From: Aphis gossypii
Taxonomy: Eukaryota; Arthropoda; Insecta; Hemiptera; Aphididae
Assembly (NCBI RefSeq): GCF_020184175.1
Contig: NC_065533.1
Span: 56,830,351 to 56,894,350, forward strand
Direction of reading: 5' to 3'
DNA length: 64,000 nucleotides
The notes under the pieces were generated by a model. It was not told the origin of the DNA and did no database searches. It was given only the letters and a program-made list of their open reading frames with translations. Positions 26,962 to 41,568 of this stretch are shown here, in pieces (the first letter of the stretch is position 1; each line of letters opens with the position of its first letter). A program made the position numbers and the translations under genes.

Positions 26962-27164
26962 GTAACATTGATCTCTGAGCTCTGAGCGTTGGTATAATAT
27001 TTTTGTGAGGTATAATTTATAGCTTTATAGGATAACTACATTAGTTATAAAAGTAAACGTTAGGTATATAATACTTATAAATTTAAGTAAATATGTTTTA
27101 TAATATATTATGTTTATATAATTTGCATCGATAAATTCAACATTTTTTTTTTTATATTGGAGTA

Positions 27165-28000
27165 TACAGGGTAATTCTTTTATCAAACAACACTAATTAT
27201 TTCGAAAAGTATTGACTTTTTTTCCAAAATTTAAGATTTATTCTGTTCTAAAACTGTAGAACTCTTCCATATTTTCACCCTTATATTTATTAGGTGAACC
27301 ACTATCAAATTTCGATTTTCAAATGACTACCTCATAATTAAAATTTCATAAATTTCATAAATTAATAAGGCTATTTTTTTTTATGAATTATCACATTCAA
27401 ATTTCAAAAAATCCGCTGATGAGATATAGCTTCTCAAAGTTCAGTAGTTTTGGGAAGTGTTTATTGAGTTTAAATGAGTTATAACTCGTCAGTTTATAAT
27501 TAGTGATAAGTAGTAATATTAGTCCAACCAATTATAATTATATGACAATTGATAATAAGCTATGTCAGTAGTAACATTTACAAATATTATCACCACTCTC
27601 CGCTACACCCTGGGGTCGACGACTTCGAATTCATTAATAATATAGCTACTGGATTTTACAAATAAAAATCCCAGTTCTGAGAGTGTTAATTAGTACTGAT
27701 CTGTAACACTTAAAACCCATCTAAAACCAACCAACTTTGAGCAGCTATAACTCGTCGACGAACCAACGAAACTTAAAAAATTTAACGTGAAAATTCATGA
27801 AAAAAATGGTTTTATTAATTTATGCAATTATAAATATAGATTGTCATTTGACAATTAAAAGTTAATAGTTTATTTCTTTAAATATTAAAGTGAAAAAAAT
27901 TTAAATTGTATACAATTGTAGAAAAACATGTATCTAAAAATTTGAAAAAAAAAAATAGAAAAAAAATCTATACTTTTTGAACTAAAAGAACCATCCTGTA
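27165..28000. mobile_element. fold-back DNA element with ~300-bp inverted arms
   Basis: The left end is TACAGGGTAATTCTTTTA and the right end, read on the minus strand, is TACAGGATGGTTCTTTTA. The similarity continues inward. CATAAATTAATAA plus a T-run and ATGAATT near 27355-27395 is matched inverted near 27800-27830. CTCAAAGTT near 27433 pairs with the inverted copy near 27740. The arms are diverged and span about 300 bp each around a 200-bp centre. No coding frame is seen and no clear target duplication could be fixed. The class is unassigned. Confidence 0.8.
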
Positions 28001-31000
28001 AATACATAATATTTATATTTTTAATACATAAAATACAACATATTTATTTTTTTTTACAATAATTATTTATATATTATTATCTTAGTATGGCATGATAATT
28101 ATAAAAAAAAAATATGCATTAATAACATTTCATGCTTTGAGAATTGAGAACAATGAACACTTATAAATTTTAATCAGCCAGAAAGGTAACTATTCCAATA
28201 ACGTTAAGCTTAATTAAAATGAAATGCCAAGAATTTCAGGAATGGATTTAATAGAGGCAAAGATATCGTTAATGCGTTGATTTCTGTGATGTGTGTGTGT
28301 TTTTGGATTTACCTACCTATATGAATGAATTATAACTTTTTGTGTTTATAGTTTTACGACGTTTATGGATAACAAAAGTGAAAAGATTAATCAGAACCTA
28401 ATTGATTTAAATTCATAAAAATGTTTTAAAATAGTAGTTTTATTATTTATGAAGTTGTTAATATTTTGGTATATGAACTTGTAGAATTTTTTGGATGATC
28501 TTCGTATATTGTTTTTTGGTGTAAATTGATGCTAAGATAGTCGTCTCGGTGAAATCTAATGGTTGCTTGATTTTTGTGTCCTTGGTGGAGTTTTTGTACG
28601 TTTGGCAGCTTTTGGAAGCTTATCCGGAAGTGGTATTAGACAGAAATTGTAGGCGTATCTAATTATTGAATTGTATGGTATAGCAACGGTTAGTTTAAAC
28701 CAAAAGCTTTTTCTTTGTTTATTCGTTAGATGATTTTGGTCGACCGACGTACATTAATATATATATATATATTATTTAAAAATCAATTCGATACACAATT
28801 AAACAGTATAATATTATAGTTTTCTCATAATTTACTCAATGTAAATTTGTTTATAGAATACTGAGAAATATTTATTGCAATTTTACGAGGTTAGGTACAG
28901 CTAATAATTTTTATCTGCGCTTTAATCAACTCGCAAAAAAGGGAAATTATTTGTTTAAAATGATGAAAAACGTAAACAATTCCCGTTTTGTTTTTGTTTT
29001 TTTATATTTATGAATGATAATTTAGCCATACAATTACTAATTATATTTAAACATTTATAACAAAAACAGTTGCAACACAATACAACGGTAAAATAAAACC
29101 AAGTAAATATACCTAGGTATATCTTATTATACTAATGACTAATCGGTCTATACGCGGTAGATGTACGTTTTAGTTATGTTGTCCAGATGATGAATAAAAA
29201 AAAAAATGCATTCTTCTTATATTTGACTTAAAAATATATATTATACCTAAAAAAAAATGTTTTTAAAGTACAGACAGTATTACGCTTGTACAGCTAAACG
29301 TACATTATATTAATGTACATAGTACGTCGAACAAATGAACGACTCGCGATTAAAAACCTGTATATATTATATACAGCTGTATTATTGTTGTGTACATATT
29401 ATACAATCAATAGATTATCAATGGCATATAATATGTTATGTGTGTATACAATCATGTTATATAAAACAACTTGCCAATCCATAACGTTCATTGTATTATT
29501 TTGTATTGTCTATACCTACATGAAAACGTTTACTTGATTGCATGCTTTTAAACACACTCGAATGTTTATTTACTAGTGGGTAGTAACTAACACATATTAC
29601 AATGATAAATAATAATATTGTGTCTTCAAACACATAATCTTAAAAAAATATTGAGTATTATGTTTGAAAACAATTGAGTTTGTTTCACTGTAAACCAACC
29701 ATTATTAAAGTGAACTCAATAATATTTTAAATAAATAACTACACATCAATATTCTAATAAGCGTTCTGTTAGTATTAAAAACATATAAGTAAGTAGGTAT
29801 AACCACCGATTAAAATACAAATTTATAACAAAAAATTAAAAACCCTTAAAATAATGTTTGAAATTGTAAAAAAAAAATAATAACAGCTTATAATCTCTAT
29901 ACTATCACTATACGTGCCTACATAAATTATAGGTACTTGGTGTCTATTTATTATTATGGTTAAATATTGAGGTATAAATAACTTGTTTTAACAATCAATT
30001 AATGAAATACGAGTGATATTAAAATGATACACAATTACTATTTACACTCAAAAATAGTTTTATAATTTTATCAATCCTTAATAGTAATATAGTCATAGAT
30101 TAAATTAGGGACTTATTCGAACAATTAAAATTATTATATTAAACATAGAAAAAAATTAGATGTTGATTTCATAAAGTGAATTAACTTTTAATATTTAACG
30201 ATATTAAGTACCCCTACATTATTATAACAGTATATTTTTTTTTTAAATGTAGCCACCTTTATTCTTATATTTTTCTACTAACAGTATTTGTCTTAACTTG
30301 GACTTAATCCAATTCAATGAATATAAAATATAATATAATAAATAACTTTAACTGTTTTAATTAGCTTATCGTACACAATCTTTCAGTAACAATTTACATT
30401 AACTAGGTGTGGATTCAACTTTAATTCCCTAAAACAACTAACAAGTCACTGTCAATAAAATTTAACAACAAACTAATTATAACAAGTTTATTCTAAATAA
30501 AGATAACATTTAATTTAATTTGTTCAAAATTATAGTTTACTAAGCTACGTTATATAATAAAATATAAGCCAAATAATATTTTACTATTAAATTATCTAAG
30601 AGAACCGTAATCAATTTAGTTTAAAATCAAAATAATTTTGCTTGAACTTGTTTAACATACTCTACAAGTTTCTACGAGTGAAAATTATAGAAAATTTTGT
30701 GTATTGCTAATAAGGTATTTATAAAAAAAGGTGTTATTGTATATTTGGTTAAGAAATTAAAGTCAGATAATTATCATAAATTAAGTTACTAAAGAGAATT
30801 TAGAATTTGTGATTTAACGGTTAAATATGCAAACATATTGTTTGGTTAATCTTTTTTTGGATTATTTAAGACTTCCTTAAATTCTAATCCTTTTGAATTT
30901 AAGAAGAAAATACTTGGGGGGAATTATTAATATTAAAAGCTTATAGGATTTAATTATTTGTTTTTAGAATTAAAGAAATATGTGCTTTTATATTAACTAT

Positions 31001-33171
31001 TTGGATAACTTTTGTAATATTACTTATTATAGCACTTGTTTTATTTATTCATCGCTAATAATTTTCTTGTAAAATATTATTTTTTTCTTATGTTATTGTA
31101 ATTATTATTGTAATAATTTACTTCAATTTTTTTTTTCGATACCTAATTTGTATTGTACATTAACATTTTATTTTATGATTTTATTTCATTAGTAGTATTT
31201 AATAGTAATCATAACTCCTATCTCCACTAAAGCTTTATAAGCTTACATGAGTAGGTTAATCAAATCCATAACTAATTACAATATCTAATTTGCAGTTTAT
31301 GTTTGAGTTTTGAAAATAAATAAATAATGGTGTTTAAAAATATTAGAAAAACTTAACAAAATAATATTATAATATTTTTATATTTTAAAACTTGGTGATT
31401 AATTTTTAATAACTAGATAAAATGTTTACAAAACAGTTAATTTAATAATATATAAACTTGAATTATGATACATCATTACAATTTTTTGCACTACAATAAC
31501 AAAACTAATAAATAACAACTAAACAAATAATAAGTATACCTATCACCTAGTAGTACCTAACCTATATATTATAATTACAGTGGTGCACACGTAGGTGTTA
31601 AAGGGTTAATTTCTACCACCCCTCTTCCCTGAAAACGTCATCTCCATGAAAATATATTTACGTAATATTACCTTTTCTAAAATATCAGAAGTACCTATGT
31701 AATTTTGTAAAAATTATTCCTACTTCTTTGAAAAAAATTAGTGTAACGGTACCGTGTTAACGATTGTTGATGTAACAAATCGAAATCTAAGATCTGAAAA
31801 TAATTTGTATAATAATATACACTTTGCCGCAGCGACTTGTGTTAATGACGACAAAAAATATAGACGGTGGCGTGTTAAAAAAATACAACCAAAAACTTTC
31901 ATCGTAATAAAAAATAATAATAATAATCATAATAACAAAAATAAATAGAAACGTTGTTTGGTCTCCCTTTGGTTTTGATCATTGAAATTCGTTTTGTGGT
32001 TTAAAAAATTATCGTTATTATTTTTGTTACAAATATTATCGTTATATTTTAAGAACTAAACGGAAAGTTGTTTTCCATTAATAAGATTGATTTTATGTTT
32101 TTTTTTTTTTGTCATTCAAAAATTAATAATTAAATAAAGGCACTTAATATTTTCAACAGAAAAATATTTACATTAGTATTTTCTAAATATGGCATAATTT
32201 CATCATTTTTCCAAATATTTATATTTCATAAAACATCTACAGAAACTTAAGTAGACCTTTTGTCTTCGTCAAGAAGTATTTTTATATGTGAAGATTTTTA
32301 AGTTTAATTTAAATTTGCGACATCTAATATGGTGAATTTATTAGATACTTACTTCCGATATATATATTATCGGAACCTTTTTAAAAAAAAAAATGTATTG
32401 ATGAATAAAACATAATATTTAAAAGAAAATAAAATAAACTATATGAATTTTTAAAATTGTAATATTTAATTTATAAATTATAATACAACAATAAAATTAC
32501 TATACTGAGTAGTTATGTGATCAGATTTCTTAAAATGAATCAAATTAATTAAATAATTCATTAAAATGTCCATTCTCTATAATTTTAACTTAGGTCTTAC
32601 AACATCACCATTAATTTCATATTTCTATCATTTTAAATTCAGTATTACCTGCTGTTAGGTGGCAGTTAACTAGGATATGCTTATTTTTGATAAGGTGTAT
32701 CAGTGACATATTAATACCAAACAATCAGTACAAGAGTACTTTTATATTATCAATATTAAACATAGTACTTAGTTGCACTGCTAAGTTCAATTTAAAGTAC
32801 TATATTGAAATAAAATAATAACATAAAGCGTATTATTTTACTTTAGCAATGACCCGAATACGCGATGGTAATCTCACAGAGATAGGAATGAATGCGGCTA
32901 GTTCGACACATGAATATTTAGTCGACTGAAGGGTTATTATAAATATATAATATTACGATTGATGTTATTTATAGAAAAAATCTTTATTAGAATAATTATC
33001 ACTATTGAAAACCGCTTAATTAAAAATACTCATTACGAATCTATAATACTATATTCTTATTAATTATAATGGTTTATAGGCAGGCATATAAAAAAATAAG
33101 GGTGACCTATACCTACATTATATTCCGAATATAAATTAAATTAAAATTACTTGAAATGTATAAATTTATGT

Positions 33172-33182
33172 ATTTATTTATT

Positions 33183-33213
<31 letters not shown>
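33172..33213 (+). repeat. compound (TTTA)n-(TTA)n microsatellite
   Basis: About five TTTA units pass directly into about eight TTA units, followed by a T run to about 33225. Confidence 0.9.
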
Positions 33214-33215
<2 letters not shown>

Positions 33216-36200
33216 TTTTTTTTTTGACAAAATTGAGTGGTGAAATATGTAATTAATTCAATCTTAAAAATAAATTTGAAATAAAATTCAAAAACAACAT
33301 ATAATTTATTTATATATTCATTAAATCCACTCAGAAATCGTACTTCAAACTCGATTTATCAATAAAGCTTTTTAATTAAAATTTCTCTAATTACCTCACA
33401 TAGATATTTTCATCGAATCAATTGGCTATTATTATAATATGAGCTTGAAGTACCAAAAAGCACTTATTATATATGTTAAGTTATATTCTACGATTATTTT
33501 ATAATTGTCAATTTATTAAAAACTGTGTTAGAATATTATATAGATACATTATAATACCAAAATATACATAGTTACTGAATAAAATAATATCTTCTACATA
33601 CATAAAAATATTGTTTAAATTATTACTAATTAAAAAATAAAAATAAATAAAGATTTATAACTACACATTTCATAGAGTAACGAATGTAGTAATCGAGAAC
33701 CAGTTGTTTTTCTATTTTTCGAGTTTGTATAAAGGCGGTAATTCAAATGCGAGTCAATGAATAGTAATTGAACCAAATACTGACAGTTAATATCAATCTA
33801 AAACCCAATATTTCTAATTATGCGTTTACATTTATTACAATAATATATGATTAATAGTTATATCGAGATTGGCGGAAGCTTTACTCGCGTTTGTTGGTTC
33901 CATCTAAAACGCTTAACACATCAAATTTACGTACGCTGTGCGCAGTATGCTTGTTTAGATTTATCGTTCTTCCTCTTTGCTAGTACCAAAACATGACACA
34001 TTAAGTTGATAAATATGAAATTTTAATTGATAATTTCTGTAGGTACTGCTTCCGTGGCTATATTAACTTGTTTGTAATTACCTAATTACCTAATAATTAT
34101 TTACCACTATAAAAATATTTGTTGAAATTCAAAGCTAACAGCTATGGAATAAACGTAAATAAAATGCATAAACCACTTTATGAATAGATAAAATTTCCAA
34201 ACGTTTTGTGAGCAGATGTTATTTTGCGATGCAGTCTTTGAAAAACTAAGTTTATGCAACTGATAAACTCTTAGAGTGATAGGTCATTCAAAAACATATT
34301 TATTTTAATGGTATTTAATGTTCGTTACACTTAAAACTATTTTAACAAAAAAAATGTTATTTTTAATTTTTATTTAAGATCTATACCTGTATAAATATAG
34401 ATTTATTCTACAGTTAAATCACAATAAATAGTATACATGTTTGCGTTCCCAATTACAATGTTAAAGACATCAATTGAGGTAAATTATACTTCTGAAAAAT
34501 AAATTAATACAAAACTGTTTGAAATATAATCGTATTAATTTTGTAAATGTGTGTTGAAACATATAACTAATAGAGGGCTTAGTTGATTATGCCAATCGTA
34601 TGAAGATATTAAAATCAAATAATTGAAAATTGAATGTTATTATTTTTCTTTGCGCGACTTGGGCTTAATTAAAAAGAAAAATGGTTATAAGATATGATAA
34701 TAGAATAAATGGTTATTTAAAACGAACTGTCCGATGCCTTGAAACTCACTCCCTAGGTGGTACACCACATGACTACTTCTTTCAGGGATATGTTAATTAT
34801 ACTGTGTAGTACTGTGTATGTACTATCATTATCAACGATGACAGAAAAGCTAAATAATTAATGGAGTCAATTACAATAAATATGCATGAAATAAATTTGA
34901 GTTTCAAGTATATATTGTTCAAGTGATCAAGAGAAGCCACATAGAACATTTATATAGGTACTATTATAAATATATTTAAAATATTATTCTTTTATTTAAT
35001 ATATTACTTTAAACTTAAAAACTAAAAATGTATAATATTTTATTAAAATTAAATAAATAATTTTGAATAACCCTAACGGGCTAATTTTATCCTGAAAAAT
35101 CAATCTTAATTATATAATAATATAATGCTAATTTACCTGATAATTTTAACCATGGTATCATTAAAGATGTGGAGTAAGAATTTATTTAAAGCGGCTGATA
35201 ATCACATCCACGCCGTAATGGTCCAAAGTAATTTTTATTTTTTTCCAATATTTTACTTTAGAAATATTATGGTTTTTTAAAGAATCATGAAAATTTTTAT
35301 TTTTATTTTTATTTGTCGTTCGTTGATTATAACTTGTTCTATTCCAATACGTCAGCTTCCAATTATTCATTATATTGTATTTATATCTAGGAAATCTTCA
35401 ACTAATAATATCATTACGATATTATTATTTTGATTAATAACACATTTTTACTATTAAAATATACATTTTCTTAAGTAGGTAGGTACCTTATATCGTTTAG
35501 GTATGTTTTTATAATATCTTTCTTCTTAATATTTTCTTTATCTGTGTGCAAAAATAAAAAAAGTATACATATTCCTTATAATTTTATTTTTATTTTTTGT
35601 TTCATTATACTGTACAGGAAAAAGCATTAACTTCTATCATTTTGATAGTGATAATGGATAGTAGACTGATATCTCCTTTTATGATTTAAAACTACAAAAA
35701 TTAAAAAAGTACCCGCGTTGATTATTTCACAATAAGTTTTACAAGATAAATATACATTTTTCTCTACTGACCTAGTTATAATTCTTTTTATAAAAAAAAC
35801 TTTTTTTAGTTATACAAAACTTTCGCAATTATTCAAAGATGAAACTACAGTTAAAATTTACAGGGAATTATATTATTCTAAAACAAAGTCATCGCTAGGT
35901 AGGTTTGTTACTACTTACTAACGCATTGACATACAAAAATCGTAAAACGTATATCAATATACGCAAAAATATATTATTACAATTGATTTTTTTTTTGTTT
36001 TATGCTTAAGCTATTTTACTTATCGTGAACAAATAAAATATACTAACTTTTACTTTAATATAAAACGTATGCCAATTAACAATGTGGGAATTCACTCTAT
36101 TAGGTAATTGTTTATTTTATTGCATATATTTTCATTATTTTAGTAATTATCTTAATTGATAATTGAATAATTTATACTTCAATTTAAACCTTTAACTATG

Positions 36201-37050
36201 TCATGTGACTATTGTATGTAAGAGTTACCTATAACAAATCTTAATTTACGACTAATAGTTTAAGTTAATTTGATTTATATAATATTTATGGAATAACAAG
36301 AGGAAAATGAATAGAAATGAATTACAAAATATATTTCAGTTATTTAATTTTAATATCAATATTAATATAGGACATTTAAATTTTACTCTATATTTGCTTA
36401 AAATGCTTTTTTGTAATCTTTACTTGTACCTACTTTATTTCTAAATGAAATAAATAAAAAGATACGTAATTTAAACTATGGTTCCGCTCTTAAAAAATGT
36501 ATTTTTATTACTTAATTAATTCTTTTGTTTTTAATTTATTAATACCAAATATTTTCTTTTTAGTAACAGATAAGTATTTTATAGTAAACAATTTAATTGT
36601 AAATTTAACATAACTTTTGGTTAAATTCTAAAAATCATATTAATTGTGTTTATGTATTAAATGATCAATACCTATATGGTCACGTATATTATAGTAATTT
36701 CATACCCAGGTACTACACTATTTTCTAGAGTTAATCACCTGATCACCTGATATCTATAAAAACATTGAAGTTTAATAAGCTTTAAGACACTGTTTAACCT
36801 TAGCTGTTATGTTACTCATTAAATATTTGTGATGAAATGTTCGTGATCTTAAAAACTTGAGAATTTTAATTCAAGATCGACTTATATCAATACACCTATC
36901 TTATCAAATTTGTAAAATATTTACTTAAGATTTTTATATGATTATTAGGTAGAATCATTATTTAAATAAGTTAAAAATGATCATTATAATAGATGTTTAA
37001 AGTTTTAAAGTAAAATAATAACAACGATTATTGATTTGTATTATTTCAAG

Positions 37051-37082
37051 AATTTAAAAATTTAAAAATTTAAAAATTTAAA
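37051..37082 (+). repeat. (AATTTAAA)4 tandem repeat
   Basis: Four copies of an 8-bp palindromic unit followed by an A run. Confidence 0.9.
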
Positions 37083-40000
37083 AAAAAAAATGATAAAAAC
37101 ATATTATCTAATGGCATTTTGAATGATAAAACATGTGTTAGGTACACATCTTAACGGTACATAATAGATTTAATTAAAAATACACCCATAATACAAATAT
37201 TAGAAACAAATTTTCCCATTAATCATGTTTTAAACATCAAAGAGATTTATTAAGCTGTATACCTCATTATTAACACACGAGAAAACTGAGAATGGCTTTT
37301 ATCTTTTTAATTCTATTAAATTAAGTTATACAATTTTGAATTAATCCATAATTTACCTAAAAATGTGTATTGACATTTCTACATTAATGATTTGTAAAAT
37401 ATAAAAGGTAGATAAAGGGTTGTTATTATTTCTTTTTTTTTATGCTCGCAGAAAATACTTAAGAAAAAATAAAGCTGAACATAGTTTTATATTCAAAAGC
37501 AGAGTTAAATCATTTTTTTACATTTGTATACACTTTAAGGTTATTACAAGTTTTAAAATATAAATTATTAAATTAGTATAAAATAAACATTTTGGTGAAC
37601 ATTTTCCAATTAATTTTAAAACCCATGATATGAATCAAAACAGTCTTCAAAAATGTTTACAGAAGTAAATTCCTTAGTTGTATATTATGAAATATTTCAA
37701 ATATTTCTTTTTTAAATAAATCAATTGTGTAAAATATATATTTACAATTATTCCATTTGTCTTTTTTTGTTGATCATGGTAGATCTTTCTGAAATCTTTA
37801 ATAAAGTCAATATGTAAAATCTACATAAATTATTGTTATACATAATTTTTTAAGCTGCATAAGATTAAAATATTATTATTATTTGTATTACTTAAAGATC
37901 TAAGGGTTATGTATGACTGTGCATTTAGTTTAATATTCTACTATAACGTAGTCGAGTAACCTGAAATATAATATACCTAATATGTATAATTCAATGAGTG
38001 TTTTCAGAGACCTTTGAATTTTAATTTTAACCGTAGATACCCAAAGAGCTTCAGCATAATAAACAGTTTTATCTGTTTAAAATATTTAAAATTAAACATA
38101 ATCAAAATTTAATACTATACACTATAACTTTACTGTTTTTACTTACGAATTATAGTGATAAGGATTTCTTTAATGTACTAGATATTGTTGGCTTAGGGTG
38201 ATATACACAGGGTGTAAACATTCACTTATAATAATTTATAATAAAATGATACAACTAGCTTATTGTTTTGATTTTTTTATTAATTAGGTAAATATATGAC
38301 GACTGTGATACACCTAATTTCAATAATATTCATTTAAAGTAAAATTAAATTAATTAATATCGTAACTTTGTGAAATTAATTAAAATTAATTGTTTTCTTA
38401 ATATCTCATGATATATTCTTTACTAGTAACATTAACAATTCGTTGAAATTTAATCATTAAATTATAAAAATATTTTCATGCATATCAATATATTAATCAA
38501 ATTCTTTGGAATTTCACTTACAAAATCTTTTAGCTGTTTAAACTTTTTTTTTTTTATCGAGATAATATTGTCATTTAATTTTAGTAATATCATGATTATG
38601 CTAAAATATATTATTGCATTTATAATAGTATTGTTTATTTTTTTTTTATAGAAAAATATCTAAAATATAATTTTTAATCGCATTACAAAATAATTTAAAT
38701 TTTATAAGAAATTATAACTATAGATATTTACGATTAAATAATTGTGCTAATAGTAATTTTATTTTAAAGATGTTTATTCTTCGTTACAGTTTCTTAAGCT
38801 TACACATTTTTATAACGTTGAAAATTGTTTTCAATCTTTCAATCGCAGTTTTAATTTAAAAATCATAAATATATTTAAACCAATAGATGTAGACATATAG
38901 CGAATAGCGGATAATAAAGGGTAATGACGTAATTTTGTGCCAAATATTAATCATAACTATACCATGCCATCGGACGAAGTATTAATGTGCAATAAGAAAA
39001 AAATCGCGTGACTGAAACATGACAGCAGGACAATCATGTCTAATACACCTTAGAAGAGACGGTCCATTATTTGCTTTTATTATTGTGCATTTCTTGTACG
39101 ACCTTTGAGCACGAAATCTCCATGCATAACACTCTAGCTGATAAATAAAACGATCAACATTGATTTAATCTGTAAGTTCCGAAATTTCAGTTTGATTAAT
39201 GTTTATGTCCTGCAAACCCTCTCACTCAAAACTATGATACTCTGTTTCTAAACTATTAACAAAACACATTAGTTTTTTCATCACCAAAAATTATTTAAAA
39301 TCAATTTTATCAGTATTTACCATCGCTATTAAGTCCCACCACAATGTAATGCGATATTATTTTAAGAATGCTGGCGTTAAACACATTTTCTAAAACCACA
39401 TTAAAACGCATAATTTTTATACCTATTATTAAATACCTAAGATTATTTAAAAAAATTTTGGACTCCCTATAGATATGATAGTATTTTAAGTTTCTATAAA
39501 ACCAAAAAATAATAAATCAAATGATTATTTCGACAATAGAATAAAATTCTCAAACAAATAAAAATTAAATAGTTACCTATACCTCATTTATGGATACATA
39601 CTAATATAAATCTGTTTATCTTAATTTATTTCATACAAAAAATCTATTCATATACTGTAAAATATATACAAGTTATTATTTGTATCTATTTAGAAGAAGT
39701 CCCGTTAACTTTTCATCATCACGAATGTTTATAAACAAAATTGTCTCATAAATATACATTAAAAAGAAAATTAATTCGAACTTTTGTTTAGAACATGGCA
39801 AACAAATTAAATATTCATGAAACGATAAAAAATGGACAATTTGCACTCATTATTAGCTGAAATTTAATGCACTGTTTTGCAAACGTCAAAAAGATCTTGT
39901 CATTTAATGCCCATGCACATTTTAAAAATTAAGTAAATCACGTTTTAACTAATTGTAAGATATCATATTGAATTATTGAAGCGAGCTATTCGAAGTAATA

Positions 40001-40419
40001 ATTGATTATTTTTTATACATGTATAAATATATAATACTATTGTCTGTTTAGTTAATTTATAATATTTAATTATTCGAATAATAAAATTATTATTTATATT
40101 GGTTTTATAAATAAATCGTGTAACTGAATAATATAATTTTAAATGACAGTACAAACACATAGGTTAATGTTATTGAAGTTCGTACTGGAAAAAAAATCAT
40201 TAACAATATTGGTATTAAGATTGTAATGTATTTGCACCATTACATAATAAAATTGCCTGAGACTTTCGGAACATTTATATCTTTAATCTTTTGAGATTTA
40301 AATCGTCGAATTCTACATTATCGTTTACTTTTTCTCGATATTTTCTAATTCCACTCGTTTCAATTGCATACCCTAATTATTTCACTTGTTGAAAAAAAAA
40401 ACATTTACTCATATTTAAT

Positions 40420-41568
40420 CAAAATTAAGCGTCTTGTATTGTAACCCAATGAGATCTTCAGCCAAATTATTTGAATTACCATCATCATCTGATGATCATG
40501 TTTCAATGATATCGTTCAAAACGTTTTTCATTTCTTTTAGTTCTTTGATGTACTTTTTCGATAATTACCTGAAAAATGTAGGAAGCCGGTTTAATTCTAA
40601 AAGATATTATAATTCCTTAAGAGAATTGGAAGCGATGATTCTCTGTTTTTGACTAACACACGTGCCACATAGATTTATAGACGTGTTCTATTTTTTAGAA
40701 GACTTGACGAAAAATTAAAATCTGTTTTCAGAACTTTTATCAATTCATTATATCAATCGGTACGTTTTAAGTAGAATACATACCTAACCTAGTTTTATTC
40801 TATATGTGGTGAGTATGCTAAATAAAAACAAAAAATTGCCACTTATAATCTCCTCAATTTGTATCCCTCGCGAATTATGTTGTCGGTGTATTTTTTCATG
40901 GTTGTAATTGGTTGTGGTTATTAAAAAAATATAATATTAACTTAAAATATAAATCAACAAATAATAATCTTACCGTTTCATTTGGCTTTATCGCTGGTCC
41001 AACATATTTTTTATTTCTTTATCCCTTTCTAATTAGTCCAATTAACAACAAAATGAATATGTTTTAGCTTGTAAAATATTTTTATAATTCTTTATTTTAT
41101 TTTAAAGTTACTTAATGTATATATGTGTGTAGTATACACTATACACCCACATTTAATTACAACAGTAACACCCACATTCAATAGTAACATTTCTACTGGT
41201 TCAGTTTCTACCTTACATAATGATTTTAGATTTATTTTCTCACATTTTTGCTGAATGAACCATTTCATTAAAAACTATATATTTCATGTATTATACCTAC
41301 TCTACAATTACAAAATGTATGGTTTCTTAAAAGCCACATACGTTTCATTTCTCTCTCTTGGTCCCTTATTAATGTTTTAAAAAGCTTTCGGTCGCTTGCT
41401 TGATGCATATCTATCGCCGTGACTGGTTCTTTTCATTTGCCTTATATCTATTATTTAGTGCAGGTATTTAATTTGTTTGTGTAATCCTTTGAAATGTTCT
41501 ATTTTGTGAAATTTGTATATTTCTACTAAAGAACTCAGTTAAATTGACACTTCTATCTATATTTTTAA
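40420..41568 (-). pseudogene. decayed multi-segment coding block, possibly CFAP97/hemingway-like
   Basis: Several minus-strand coding-like segments follow one another. After a good acceptor (TTTTATTTTATAG, exon from 41568), the frame reads KNIDRSVNLTEFFSRNIQ and ISQNRTFQRITQTN, then stop (41468-41470). In the same frame IPALNNRYKANEKNQSRR follows, then stop (41411-41413). A second frame gives MHQASDRKLFKTLIRDQE and REMKRMWLLRN (about 41400-41330). Further segments are ERDKEIKNMLDQR then SQMKR before donor GTAAGA (about 41014-40974), KKYTDNIIREGYKLRRL (about 40896-40840), and SKKYIKELKEMKNVLNDI followed by a stop and SSDDDGNSNNLAEDLIGL (about 40560-40430). The NR-x-x-QRIT-x-x-N pattern followed by a basic stretch recalls the CFAP97/hemingway ciliary family from memory only. 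Stops and shifts suggest a pseudogene; the identification is weak. Confidence 0.3.

Larger units (their letters stand above)
28001..40419. other. long AT-rich noncoding stretch
   Basis: No gene can be supported. Less AT-rich patches lie at about 28490-28690 (minus frame RYAYNFCLIPLPDKLPKA), 31580-31640, 32830-32940, 33690-34000, 34700-34800 and 38890-39240; none gives a sustained frame. The last is the best candidate for conserved regulatory DNA. Simple repeats are listed separately. Confidence 0.55.

Noticed and set aside
31578..31600. CAGTGGTGCACAC as a hAT terminus
   Set aside because: No inverted partner or target duplication was found.
31754..31948. 64-codon plus frame ending in an N/K run
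   Set aside because: The second half is an AAT/AAC repeat and there is no family signal.
35182..35370. 62-codon minus frame
   Set aside because: N/K-rich, partly from an ATTTTT repeat; chance is sufficient.
38205..38225. ACACAGGGTGTAAAC as a transposon end
   Set aside because: No partner end within several kilobases; too short to support.
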